Below are positions 48,416-59,495 of a stretch of 64,000 nt of DNA, piece by piece. The notes beneath the pieces were generated by a model that worked only from the letters and a program-made list of their open reading frames with translations, had not been told where the DNA came from and ran no database searches. This stretch comes from Galeruca laticollis (lineage: Eukaryota > Arthropoda > Insecta > Coleoptera > Chrysomelidae), in the NCBI GenBank assembly GCA_963921935.1, contig OY998175.1:682001-746000 (forward strand). The letters are read 5' to 3'. A program made the position numbers and the translations under genes. Positions within the stretch are counted from its first letter, which is position 1. Each line of letters begins with the position of its first letter.

Positions 48416-49587
48416 ATGGAGGATTTATCACCATCTAAGCGACCTAAAAAAATGGAAACATCACAGCCCCAGCAAAGTCCCCAGGCCGACCCAAACTTAA
48501 AATGGATGACGACTTGAAGAATGGAATAAGGCGTAAGGTGCATGCTTTTTTCTTTAGAAAAGGTATCCCAACTCTCTCCAAAATTATGGTTTCGGTTCAA
48601 GAAGATTCAGATTTTCCGAAAATGTCTCGAAGTACATTATGGAAAATTTTGAAGGAACTTGGATTTGAATATAAAAAAAATTATCGGAACGCAATGTTGA
48701 TTGATAGAGACGACATTGTCATTTGGAGGAGGAGTTATTTGCGCAATATTCGGAAAGCAAGACTAGATCAAAAACGAATTTATTATTTGGATGAGACTTG
48801 GTTAAATGAAGGTCATACTGTTTCAATGTTTTGGCAAGACACGAATGTCAAAAGTCGGAGGCAGGCAGCTCTTGAAGGGTGGTCAACAGGCCTCAATCCA
48901 CCAGCAGGAAAAGGACGTCGACTCATCATTACTCATATCGGAAGTGCCGAAGGTTTTGTTAAAGGTGGATTGTTGTGCTTTGAGTCGAAGCAAACCGGAA
49001 ATTATCATGAAGATATGGATGCAGACGTTTTCGAAGAATATTTCTCACAAATGTTAGATCTAATTCCAACGGGCTCAGTCATTGTTATGGATAACGCAAG
49101 TTATCACTCCAGATTAGTGGAGAAATTACCTTCAACTGCATGGCGTAAACAAGATATCCACGATTGGCTAACCTCGAAAAATATTGAATGCCCAGATAAC
49201 CCGCTGAAAAATGAGCTCTTGCAACTGGCCAATTCACATAAACAAAAATATAGTAGATACGTTGTAGATCAAATGGCATCAGCGCGTGGCATAACGGTGC
49301 TGAGGCTTCCTCCCTATCACTGTCAACTCAGTCGCATAGAATTAATATGGGCCCAAGTGAAAGGGGAAGTTTCAAGAAAGAATACGACATTCAAAATGAG
49401 TGACGTAAAAGTTTTATTCGAAGACGGTAACGTAACCAAAGAAAACTGGAAGAAATGTGTTGAACACGTGATACAAGAAGAACTAAATATGTGGGAAATG
49501 GATCATATGAGTGAACACATGATTGAACCATTTATAATCAATGTTAATAATGGAAGCTCAACAGAATCGTCTGATTCTGATATATAG
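48416..49587 (+). pseudogene. DD82E transposase copy 3, HTH deleted, DDE domain intact
   Basis: Starts MEDLSPSKRPK as in the other copies. About 180 bp are then missing, joining two A-runs at ~48447, which removes most of the HTH and shifts the frame. From 48502 the frame is open to 49587 (361 codons): YYLDETW, VMDNASYH, NPIELIWAQVKG... (DD82E), end SSTESSDSDI (one residue, N to S/R, differs before PIE). It alone retains IWRRSYLRNI, a 27-bp segment before the first Asp. A 6-bp deletion near 49426 is private. Probably unable to bind TIRs. Confidence 0.9.
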
Positions 49588-50141
49588 ACTAGTTTTTGTG
49601 TTAGTTATTACTATTATTTGTTAGACTTTTTTTTTATAAATATTACATTAATTCGTACTTTATTCCTGCATTTTTCTTTTCTCCTCTCCTATTGTAAACG
49701 GTATATTAGTAGTAAAGTTGATACCTACTGCAAAAAAATTTGCTATTTTTTATATAATATTTTATGTTTATTGTTTATTCATAGGAACACAAAAAAATGT
49801 GTTTTTATTGAATCGATATTGTGAACTCTTTTGAACAGTTTTCGTAATTATAATTTCATAGTGCCTTCATATTCATATACCAAGTTTGTTTTGTCCTGAT
49901 TACACGCCTCTGAGGATTAAATTGTTTATTTGTTCATTCAAATACAATAGAGCGACCCTTTCAATACAATAGGCGACCCAACCGAATACAGAGTTACGGG
50001 GTGTCTACCTGAAATTCGTAACAAATGAGAAATTTTAGTACAAAATTAGATAAACTTCGGAGATATTTTATTATACATCCTGTATCGGTTTTGCATACCT
50101 AATGAGCTTTTATTACTCCATGCCTTATAAAAACGGACTAT

Positions 50142-50311
50142 AAATTCTACGTAATTTTTGTTTGAAATATTTTTTATACGGTTCACCGTTTTAGATATAC
50201 AACGCGGAGAGACATATTGTCCTATATCATAATATACGTCTCTCCGCGCTGTATCTCAGAAACAGTAAGCCGTATAAAAAATGTTTTCAACAGAAATTAT
50301 GTAAAATTTAT
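50142..50311. mobile_element. Hairpin MITE-like palindrome
   Basis: Left arm from AAATTCTACGTAATTTTTGT and right arm its imperfect inverse ending ATGTAAAATTT; the arms include TTTTTTATACGG and GCGGAGAGAC around a ~10-bp loop near 50223-50232. It touches the TA of DD82E copy 3, which probably inserted at its edge. Confidence 0.7.
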
Positions 50312-50676
50312 TTATCTACAACTTTTATGATAAGTGGAAATACAAATGGACCTATAGGAAGCGAGATATTTATAAAAAACTGATTTTTAGGAACTTTAAT
50401 ATCTCACTCTTAAATGAACGCCCCCAGCTATAAATCTCCACTTTCTATATACCCAATGATTGGTTGGATGAATTACCGGGGGGGCTGAGGAGCTAGATTT
50501 TTAGCACCTAAAACTGCATTTTAGATTTGTTTTTCAAATAAAAATGTTTCCTACAGTTCCTGGCTTTTAGTACATTTCAAAGAAGTGAAAATGCTGTGAT
50601 TAATTTAGATTTTTTTTAATTTTAAGGTTATGGGGGTTATATCTCCCTCATCTCCCCACAGTTACGCCCCTGCTCA
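50312..50676. other. No gene recognised
   Basis: Flank between the hairpin and the outer pogo element. A block GCGAGATATTTATAAAAAAC looks repeat-like, but no second copy is in the window. Confidence 0.4.
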
Positions 50677-51584
50677 TAGAGGAAGGTTGCCTAAATCGTA
50701 CCACTTTTTATATTTTATTTTTTTTTCCAACTTATATGAAAAACCTGTGCAAAAGTACAATAATCCTAAGAAGTATTGGCTATTTAGACAAGTGAATATA
50801 AATTTTAGTCACTAATATGGTGATATTTTGTGCAAGGTAAAACACTTTTTGTAAAGTGATGCAATCGGTACGATTTAGGAAATCAGTTGCCTAAATCGTT
50901 TCTCCCACTTCCTAAATCGTACCACCTTGGTTAAAATTGAAAATAAAATGAATCAATGAGTAAAACGGCAAGAATGATTGAAGAAACTTTTTGTTTATTA
51001 CAGTATTTTCTTATACTTGAAGATACAATATTTTATTTGTCATCTTTTGGAAGCTAAAGAGTTTCTCCTGGTCTGCGTTTATTTTAAGAACTACACTTTG
51101 AGCAAACAAACTTCTTGATGTTTGCCTTTGAGCCAGCACAACTTTCGTAAACCCATTTACTGCAAAGCAAGCAATGCACCATGTCCTCTCGCCGATATTA
51201 AAAGTAGTAGTAGCATCAATTTTATTTTCATCAACATTATTTTTCAAGATTTTAATGAATTCGTTGACATTGTCTTTAGAAAACCCTTGTGTCCTTGCCA
51301 AGGCATGAGGCTCACGAAGGGAGATGTCCTTGTGGCGTTTCTTGTAGTTGTAATACCGCTTTTTACCAGCGATCTGCTTCTCCTCATGAAATACGTGAGG
51401 GATACCATTTCTAACTGCAACTTGAAATGCGAATCTACGCACGTCCGTTATTGTGAGCCCAGAAAAACAAGCTTCTAGTTTTTTTAGATGGTCTATAAGC
51501 TGTTGCTCTACATCGGTGGTAATGTAGGGTGACGCACCATTGCTTTGGTACCTTCATTGACCTTTACATTTTCACTGTCTAAAT

Positions 51585-54117
51585 CAGTGGGTCCCAATCT
51601 TTTCTGCACCACGGACCCCTATAGAAGAGAACAAAAATTTCACCGTCCCCCCCCAGTCGCTGGTTAGTCCAAAGTAGTTAATTTTATTTGAATATCATCT
51701 GTACCATCCCAATTGATCTGTATTTAGCTTTAATTTCAAATAATGTCTAAATTTTATTTTAGAGGAATGATGAAGTAGAAATTTATTAAACGACTACCAA
51801 ATGTACAATAAAATTGTTTATTAAACTTTTAAATATAAACACAGAATCAATAAGAAATACAATCACAATAGAAATAAGAAATGCAATACAATAAGAAATA
51901 CAAAATTAATAATAAAGAAAAAATCAATGAGACGGTTGAGGCTGGTGGAGTGTTACCAGTTTGTTAATATCGGGTTCCAATTTCGTTAACATCAATCGCA
52001 GATCGCCACGTTCAGTGATGTGTAGTCTGTTCCTCTTCTTTGACAGCAAATCAGTTACTGCACTGAATGCACGCTAAGCCATATAGGACGAAGGAAATGC
52101 AATTAACAACTTCTGTACTATTGTCCACAATCCAGGATAGAGAACTGGTATTGGTTTTTGAAGCCAGAACTCTTGATATACACGTTTGAATTTTACTTTC
52201 AGTTCTTCGTTGTGAGTTCTAATAGCTCCTCTTCCAAATTTGATGAGCCTTCAGTATCTGTGTTTGCGAAAGGATCTATAACCCAACTTGGTATTTCCAT
52301 GTTTAAAATATCTTGGAAACGCTCTAGAAAATCAACATGAAGAACTTCCAAGTGGTGGCAGTAAGTAAGTAAATCTTCCGGTTTTGCAGACACTGTTGAT
52401 AATGTGGGAAAATGGTTGTACTCACCTCTACCAAGATTTCTTTTGAAGTTTTCCTGCAAAAGCAGCTATGACGTTTTTAGTTTTAATTAAATTTAAATCA
52501 TCACCTTGCAATTGTAGATTAACTTGATTAAATACTTTAAACATGTCATTCAAATAAGCGATGTCATTTTTTGACGTAATCAGGTTTTCGCGCAATTGTT
52601 CGTTTTCTTCAAGAAATTCCAACACTGAGTCAAATAGATTCAAAAAACGATTCAGACAAACACCTTTAGAGAGCCAACGTAATTCTGTGTGCAGCAGCAA
52701 GCGATTGTAGTCTTCATCAATTTCATTGCAAAGCTTATGAAACAAACGGTCATACAACGAATTGCTTCTAATGATATTGATTGCTTTAATAACGTTATTG
52801 AGGGACGCATGCAGACGTTCATTTAATTTTTTTGCAACCAAATGCTGACGGTAAATAATACAATGTACAGCGAGTACATTTGGCACTGCTTTTCTCAAAT
52901 GTGCTATAAAACCCTTATGACGCCCGGTCATTGCTGGAGCACCATCAGTAGCAGCAGACAAAATATTGCTAATAGGAATTTCTTTCTCTTGAAAAAATTC
53001 TTGCATGATATTAAATATAGAATGTCCCTTTGTATCAGATTCCAAATTCTTAGCAAATAATAACTCTTGATGAATTTTTTCTTCTTTTATAAATCGTACG
53101 TATGATAGGAGTAGAGCTTCGTTACTTGGTAGAGTTGATTCATCGAGTTGAATGGAAAATTTGCAAGTCTTTAGGTAATCGCATAATGATATTTCAACGT
53201 CATTTGCCATTCCATATATTCTTCTTTGCACTGAATTATTACTAAGAGGAATTTTTTGAATGATATCAAATGGTGTCTTATGATGGAGAACAGTTTTTAA
53301 TATCTCTTCGACTGCCGGTAACAATGAAACGTTATATGAGGCTCGTAGCCCATCATCGTCTCGTTTAGAAGACGATGCAAAAAGGTTTGATATAGTTGGC
53401 TGTTTTAAATATTGTTTTTCGAGTTCTTGAAAATAGAATATATCTTTCTTCTTCTTATCAGGATGCATTTTATGTAAATGCTCTTGTAGCCTAGAAGGTT
53501 TCATAGCTTCATTTGAAAAAACTTTTCGGCAAATTAAACACATAGGTAATGATTTGTTGTAGAAGATTCCGCAAATCCATATTTTAAATATTCAATACTG
53601 TATTGCCGGCATTTCTTTTTTAATTTAGAAGTAGATTCAGCCATTTTCATACAAAAATTAAATTCTCAATAGATTTATAGATAGTAATGTTAATAAAATG
53701 ACACACCACTCACGATTATTTACTACGGCACAGCTTATGATTCAGGACTATATATCGCGGCCCAGCACATACAACTAACTAACAAAAAATTCGTAGAGCT
53801 GTTGCTTTTATACGTTTCATTTCGTGCATGATTCAACTTGTCTGTGCGCGAACATGTTATTTTGTATGAACATCGCGCGTTCGCTTATCAACGTGCGAGG
53901 ACAAGTCATATACTTCTATTCTGAACTAAAAGAAATTATTATAATTATTAGTATTATTATTAAAGCTAATTTAAAACTGCTTATTAACCCTTATTAAATC
54001 ATTTTTATTTCACCATTCCTCTTGACTGCTTATTATTAACTTCTGAATCCGCTACCGCCCCCCTAAAAGGCTGCAGCGCCCACAGGGGGGCGGTATCGCC
54101 CCCGTTGGGAACCATTG
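51585..54117 (-). mobile_element. hAT element B, inserted in pogo A
   Basis: Ends CAGTGGGTCCCAAT (left, 51585) and inverted CAATGGTTCCCAAC (right, 54117). Flanks GTCTAAAT (51577-51584) and GACTCTAAAT (54118-54127) are an 8-bp TSD with two extra bases on the right. The interior near the right end has GCCCCC-rich inverted stretches. Confidence 0.85.
51924..53644 (-). pseudogene. hAT transposase B (ZBED5/SCAND3-like), few breaks
   Basis: ATG at 53644 (MAESTSKLKKKC). A frameshift near 53545 leads into the BED finger CLICRKVF...HLHKMHPDKKK. The long frame 53543-52428 has FSIQLDEST (first Asp), AATDGAPAMTGRHKGF (second Asp), VHCIIYRQHL (the usual His is Tyr here) and TELRWLSKG. After a shift near 52430, ENFKRNLGRGEYNHFPTL; after another near 52200, the hATC end LYPGLWTIVQKLLIAFPSSY with TAG where the conserved Glu before R.FSAV should be, then DLLSKKRNRL...; TGA at 51924. 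Four or so lesions, otherwise full length (~570 aa). Confidence 0.88.
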
Positions 54118-54524
54118 GACTCTAAATAATGCTTGAGGATCGGTTTTGGAATTACGTAGGGGAAAGGGGGGTAATATCGCGCAGTGAGGCAATATTGTGC
54201 ACCACAAAATAAAAGAGACGAAGAGCGAGAAGTGAAATCTGGCAACATGTACGTTGCTCCTTATCGTTAGCCACTATGTTGAACAGGTGTCGGCTCGCTG
54301 GGATCATTCAATTAACCGCAGTAAATCGAAGTGTTCGTACACGTGTTTTCCTTATAATTTTCAGTGGTTGAGAAATAAGCGAAGTAAGTGTACTTTATAC
54401 AGTCATCGATCTTTCCTATATACAAATATTTTCTAGCATATTTCGAGGACCTATACCTATGTTTGTTTTCTATTTTCATGCGTTAACAACGGAATTTTGG
54501 TTAGAAACAAACCAAGGTCGATAT

Positions 54525-54578
54525 GGGGTAATATTGCGCAGTGCGCGATATCACCCCACACTGCGCTATATTGCCCCA
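54525..54578. promoter_or_regulatory. Left subterminal motif cluster of pogo B
   Basis: Three tandem/inverted copies of the terminal motif: GGGGTAATATTGCGCAGTG, GCGATATCACCCCA and GCGCTATATTGCCCCA. The same motif forms the TIR at 54168-54187. Likely transposase binding sites just upstream of the transposase ATG, so they may also regulate it. Confidence 0.65.
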
Positions 54579-54611
54579 TATTATTGACTTCAACATGTTT
54601 CCTAATTTCAG

Positions 54612-56329
54612 ATGGTCAGAAACTATCAAAGAAAGACCCAGCGACAGAGCTGGACCATTGAACAGCGCAATAATGCTTTGGCTGCTATACGCTCAGGTGC
54701 TGAAATAAAACCTGGATCAGAAGTTGACCGTTTGGGGAGGAAACCTCTTTTTACGAAACCACAAGAAAAAGAGTTAGTAAATCACGTCATAAAGTTGGCA
54801 ATGTTATTCTATGGCGTAACTCCACGGGAGCTGAAAAGAATAGCTTTTGACTTCGCAGAAGCTAATCACCTACCTCATAAGTTCAACAAGGAATCTGGGC
54901 TAGCAGGAAAAGATTGGCTGTCGTGCTTTATAAACAGAAATCTCAATCGTATATCCTCATTTAATTCTGAAGCTGTAGGAATTTTTTTCAAAAATCTAGA
55001 AAAACTATTGACCAAGTTCAAATTTCAGAGCAATCGAATCTTTAATGTCGACGAATCTGGTATAACCACTGTCCAGAAAAAGTGCAGCAGGGACATACGT
55101 TCCCCCAATGATAATTTATCCGAGAAAACGGATGTCTCCTCAATTAGAAAAATACGGCCCAATAGGTTGCATTGATTCCTGTTCTGACAATGGGTGGCCG
55201 AATGATGATTTATTCCTAAGGTGGATAAAACATTTTCAAAATTATGTGAAAACTACGGAAGCTGACCCGATTTTACTTATCCATGACAACCATGCAAATC
55301 ACATTTTGTTGCAAATTTATAATTTTTGCAGAGAGAATCACATCGTGCTCCTTACAATTCCTCCTCACACATCAAATCACTTCCAGTCTCTTGACCTAAC
55401 GTTTTTTGGGCCACTAAAAAAAGCTCTTTTTGCTGTTTATGACTCACATGATTTCGACTGCACACTGTTTATGACGTGGATCGTTTATTCAATCAAGCAT
55501 ACATGAGGGTTGCAACAATAGAAAAGGGAGTCTCAGGATTCAAAGCTGCTCTGATATTTCCTTTTAACCCAGAAAAGTTTACTGAAGAGGATTTTGCAGC
55601 AGCTGAGGAATTTCGAGAACTTGTCTTGGACCCAGAAGAACGCGAGAGAAGCTTTAATCCAGCTCCTTCACACATTTCCTCGATATCTGTAGATGCTTTG
55701 AAAGCAAAACCGTCAACCTCTGCAGATGCTCAACCTACACCAACGTCTTTAACTGTTGAAGAATCCACACCATCGACATCAAGAGCAAATTTACCATCTC
55801 ATTCAGGTGTCAAAATATCGGATCTTGTCCCGATTCCCAAGAAAGTAGTTGAGGCAGTGACCAAAAGAGAAACATCAACAAAGCAACAATCCGAAATTTG
55901 GACTTCCACACCAATGAAGGCTACTCTCCTGGAAAAAGAAGCTAAGCGAAACCAGAAAAATGAAAAACAAAATAAAAACCTCAAGCGAAAAGTGAGTGCA
56001 GGTGTAAAAGTACAGAAAAGATTCAAAAAGAAAGTGAAATCCGATAAAGAAGACACGTCGGATGATAATTCTGATTCATCCTTCAAAGAAGATCTTTCTG
56101 ATGACAACAACTCAGACTACAATGAATTTGCTATTCAAGAAAAGCCTCTCCTGTAGCCAACGAAATATGTGTCATATGTGGTGAATTCGGAAAGAATAGG
56201 GAATGTGCAGTATGGGTTCATTCAGAATGTTCTGGTCGGGAGTCTGCAGCAGGATACACATGCGATGATTATCGACTTAAGCTAGGCGCCGATAAAAAAA
56301 AGAAGAATCGAAACGTCGTTTATTTTTGA
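54612..56329 (+). pseudogene. Pogo-like DDE_1 transposase B with C-terminal PHD-like finger
   Basis: ATG at 54612 follows TTTCAG, suggesting a 5' UTR intron. The N-terminus MVRNYQRKTQRQSW and LAAIRSGAEI is the psq-like HTH, then a CENP-B-type region (KPLFTKPQEKELVNHV, DWLSCFINR) and FNVDESG with the first Asp. About 100 bp are then deleted near 55090, shifting the frame to AAGTYVPPMIIYPRKR, LIHDNHANH (second Asp) and HTSNHFQSLDLTFFGPLKKA (third Asp). A second shift near 55480 returns to the first frame for a Ser/Lys-rich tail, and a third near 56145 leads to the finger ICVICGEF...WVHSEC. Stop at 56327. Confidence 0.88.
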
Positions 56330-56430
56330 GTTTAGATAAGAGAATATCCGATGTACAACTTTGGTAACAAGATTTTTTTTCTTATTTTTTGCTTTTGTTT
56401 TAAAATTTCTTTCCATATGACCTTTATCAC

Positions 56431-56493
56431 ACTGCGGGATATAACCCCACATGATGCACGATATTTCCCGACATATGGGGCAATATCACGAAG
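56431..56493. promoter_or_regulatory. Right subterminal motif cluster of pogo B
   Basis: ACTGCGGGATATAACCCCA, GCACGATATTTCCCG and ATGGGGCAATATCACG are degenerate copies of the terminal motif, mirroring the cluster at 54525-54578. Confidence 0.55.
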
Positions 56494-57837
56494 TAAACCT
56501 GGAGCAAATTTACCTTTTTTTCGTGTATCCGATTTGTTTTATTCAATAACACGTATGCTATCATAAAATAAACTCATTGTATTAACATTTTTCCAAATTT
56601 AGAGCAGTTTACAATTGAAAATGTAAATTTAATAAATGATTCGGCTTAGGTGGGCCGTATTACCCCACTTTCCCCTACTGTCTAGAGCACTGGTTGAAAC
56701 CCATATCTCCGTTCCTATAACCAACTAGAGCTCTCTCCATATCCTCTTCATTTCACGCTCCATACTTTCATTTTGCCATTCTGAAACACAAAAATTGTGT
56801 TACAATCAAATCAGCTATTTTATTTATTCAAAAAACCAACCAATCCCAACAATCTAACATTATTCGTACATAAAAATGACATATATGGAACATGGAATGT
56901 AATGGGCTCCCAAATCGTACCGGTACAATTTGAGAAGCCATTAGAGCAGCCATGTCAAACATGCGGCCCACTGAGCATTTTCCTGCGGCCCCGAATCAAT
57001 TTTGAAAACAGCCATGTAATGCGGCCCGCGAGCCTGTTAAAAACCGAAAATAAAGTACTGTGATGATGAACTAAGATGCGCGTTCAACCTAAAAGCCTGG
57101 CTTGTTCCGGAAAGTTCTATCGCGCGAGAACACAGATGACGCTACCTGAACATTCTGGAAAGAACTGTCGAGAAATCACAATCCGTATATAAGCCAATAC
57201 CGCTCGATTGAGTTCAGTCAGTTATGAGTCAGTTGCGATAGAATTGCGAGTTTAGTTACCTACTTATTGTTACAACACGTAACAGAACTTATTGTTATTT
57301 ATTTCTGATAAAGTTTTTAACATGTCTGTTTCAAAACCAAGTGGAAGTAAGAGGAAACTTGGAGATGAGCATCGTATCTTTCAAGAAAAGTGGGAATTAG
57401 AGTTTTTTTGCTGTGAAGTGAAAGACAAAATTATTTGCTTGATTTGTAACAGTACAGTCGGTGTCCCAAAATTATATAATATAAAACGTCACTATGATAG
57501 TCATAAAACTAAGTTTGACAAGTATACAGGCATGATTAGAAACGAAAAATTAAAGCTGGATTTATAAACTCTGTTGTTCCCGTTGTTCGTTGCTGGCCGT
57601 CGTTTCCAAGTTGCTGGCGATTCGTTATTCACAGTTGCTCCCAGTCGTCTAATTTATATCGGTTTTTCGTTGCTAGCGTTGTTGAAATTTGATTGGTCAC
57701 AACGGTGACGTCTGACGTATATCATACGCCCCAAAAATTGACGTTTGACGTGGCAGATTATTTATGTTTTGATATTGTTTTTGTATTGAAAGTAAAATAC
57801 AAATTAGTTTTTAAAACAGCTGATCTATTATCAAAAT

Positions 57838-59157
57838 ATGTGGAGACGAAATTTAATTGGTGCTTTTGTATTGGCCACGTGCGCTTATTTACTTATGAAG
57901 AAGCGGCGAACACGGCGCTTTAAAGTAAGGCCTATCAACAGGCAAAGAATGCAGAAGGGAAACTTCGACTATTTTCAAAGAATGAAAAGTTTGGACGCTC
58001 CTCAATTTTTTAAATTCCCTAGGATGACCAGACCGGTGTTCCATAAATTGCTAGAAAAAGTTGGACCTCTGATTAGAAAACAACAGCGTTCTGATAGTAT
58101 TTCCCCTGAAGAAAGACTAGTGCTTACTTTGCAGTAAGTATTTATTTGTTTGATTATAACTTTTGTGTATTGAATTATGTTTTTACTTAGGTACCTTTCT
58201 CAAGGAACTAGCATGCAGGTTTTGGCTTGGAGTTTTCAGATTGGACATACCACGGTACATAAAATCATCCATGCAACTTGCAGAGCAATATGGACAGTCC
58301 TTAGCCCGGAATATCTCAAAATTCCCTCAAGCACAGAAGATTGGTTGTTAATTGCAGAAGGTTTTGAAACCAGATGGAATTTTCCCCATTGTGTTGGTGC
58401 CTTAGATGGGAAACATGTTAACATCCAGGCACCTGCAAAGAGTGGATCACAGTCTTATAACTACAAAAAAAATTTTAGCATCGTGTTACTGGCAGCCTGT
58501 GATTCCAAATATCAATTTACTCTTGTTGACATTGGGGCATATGGTGCACAAAGTGATGGAGGAATTTTTAGGCAGAGTATTTTTGGAGAAAATCTTGAGA
58601 ATGCAGAAATAAATCTTCCCGAGGACAAACAGTTGCCTAATTCAGATGTAAAAATGCCATATTTTCTTGTGGCTGATGAGGCTTTTCCATTGAAGTCGTA
58701 TATAATGAGACCATATCCAGGGAAAAACCTGAATTATAATCAAAAAATTTTTAATTACCGACTGTCACGTGCCAGACAAACCATTGAAAACAGCTTTGGC
58801 ATTTTAGTTGCTAGGTGGAGAATTCTAAAAACTACCATTATAGCTAAAATTGAAAATGTTGACAACATTGTCAAAGCTGTTACTGTTTTACATAATTTTT
58901 GTTTAAAGTTGATGGACACAGACAATAAAGATAATATGTACTGTCCTCCTGGATTCGCAGATGGAGCAGGGATGGAAAATGGAGATTGGAGAAGAGATGG
59001 GACACCTCTGGAGTCAGTAGGAAGAATGAGTGCAAATAGGAGTCGTGCTGCCCTCTACCAATTGAGGAACAGTCTTGCAGACTATTTTGTGTCCGAGGCT
59101 GGACAAGTGCCATGGCAGCATAAAGTTGTAGAAGATAATAATCTAATGACAGTGTAA
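57838..59157 (+). CDS. Harbinger nuclease (HARBI1-like), spliced and intact (420 aa)
   Basis: DDE nuclease that acts with a partner DNA-binding protein. Exon 1 57838-58133, intron 58134-58190 (57 bp, GTAAGT...ACTTAG), exon 2 58191-59157; the join gives LTLQYLSQGTSMQ in frame. N-terminus MWRRNLIGAFVLATCAYLLM looks hydrophobic, followed by a basic stretch. Domain: FPRMTRPVFHKLL, HTTVHKIIHATC (HTH-like), GALDGKH (D171), LVDIGAYGAQSDGG (D212), ADEAFPL and RARQTIENSFGIL (E298). The C-terminal part is polar. No stops. AATAAA at 59258. Probably active or recently active. Confidence 0.93.
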
Positions 59158-59495
59158 TTTGTTTTGATACATTTTCCAATTATATTAAAATTCCACAAAA
59201 AAATTTGTGCCTATTAAGTACTTTTATTTTGGGTGTTTATTCAATTTGATTCTAACAAATAAATATCAAGTAAAGTATAAATAAATTTCACAATAGATAT
59301 ATAACATATTACTTGACAGGTTCCAAAATCCCAGAACTAAACATGAAAATTGATATACACAAACTAAGATACCCACCTTATTTTCAGATGTAACATAACA
59401 CAGATATGAGAAAAAAATGAACGAACACAGATATACAAAAAAAATTTATTTATGGTATATGTATAAACATGCGATTCCATTTAAAAAAAGACAAT

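Larger units (their letters stand above)
44977..50140 (+). mobile_element. DD82E Tc1/mariner-type element copy 3, split by a hAT element
   Basis: Left TIR TACTCCGTTTTTAAAAGGCA at 44977 after TA (44975-44976); right TIR ends GGACTA at 50140 before TA. It is interrupted at 45252-48134 by hAT-A. Without that it is about 2.27 kb. The (TA)n tract of copy 2 is missing. Confidence 0.92.
54159..56675 (+). mobile_element. Pogo-like element B, inserted in pogo A
   Basis: TA at 54157-54158 and 56676-56677. TIRs start GGGGAAAGGGGGGTAATA (left) and inverted GGGGAAAGTGGGGTAATA (right). 2517 bp. AATAAA at 56567 follows the gene. Blocks like GGGGTAATATTGCGCAGTG recur inside both ends. Confidence 0.93.
51010..56779 (-). 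pseudogene. Pogo-like transposase A, split and internally deleted
   Basis: Read in three pieces: 56779-56676 (NEEDMERALVGYRNGDMG, CSRQ), 54158-54118 (YVIPKPILKHYLES), and 51584-51010 (ENVKVNEGTKAM, PTLPPM, VRRFAFQVAVRNGIPHVFH, KRHKDISLREP, TQGFSKDNVNEF). The pieces join in one frame across pogo-B and hAT-B once TSD copies are removed. It encodes the psq/CENP-B-type DNA-binding half. At FNIGERTW the central DDE domain is missing and sequence jumps to a C-terminal PHD-like finger (HCLLCSKWVYESC...FVCSKC, another frame). Stops occur near 56770 and 51505. A DNA-binding-only remnant. Confidence 0.8.
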
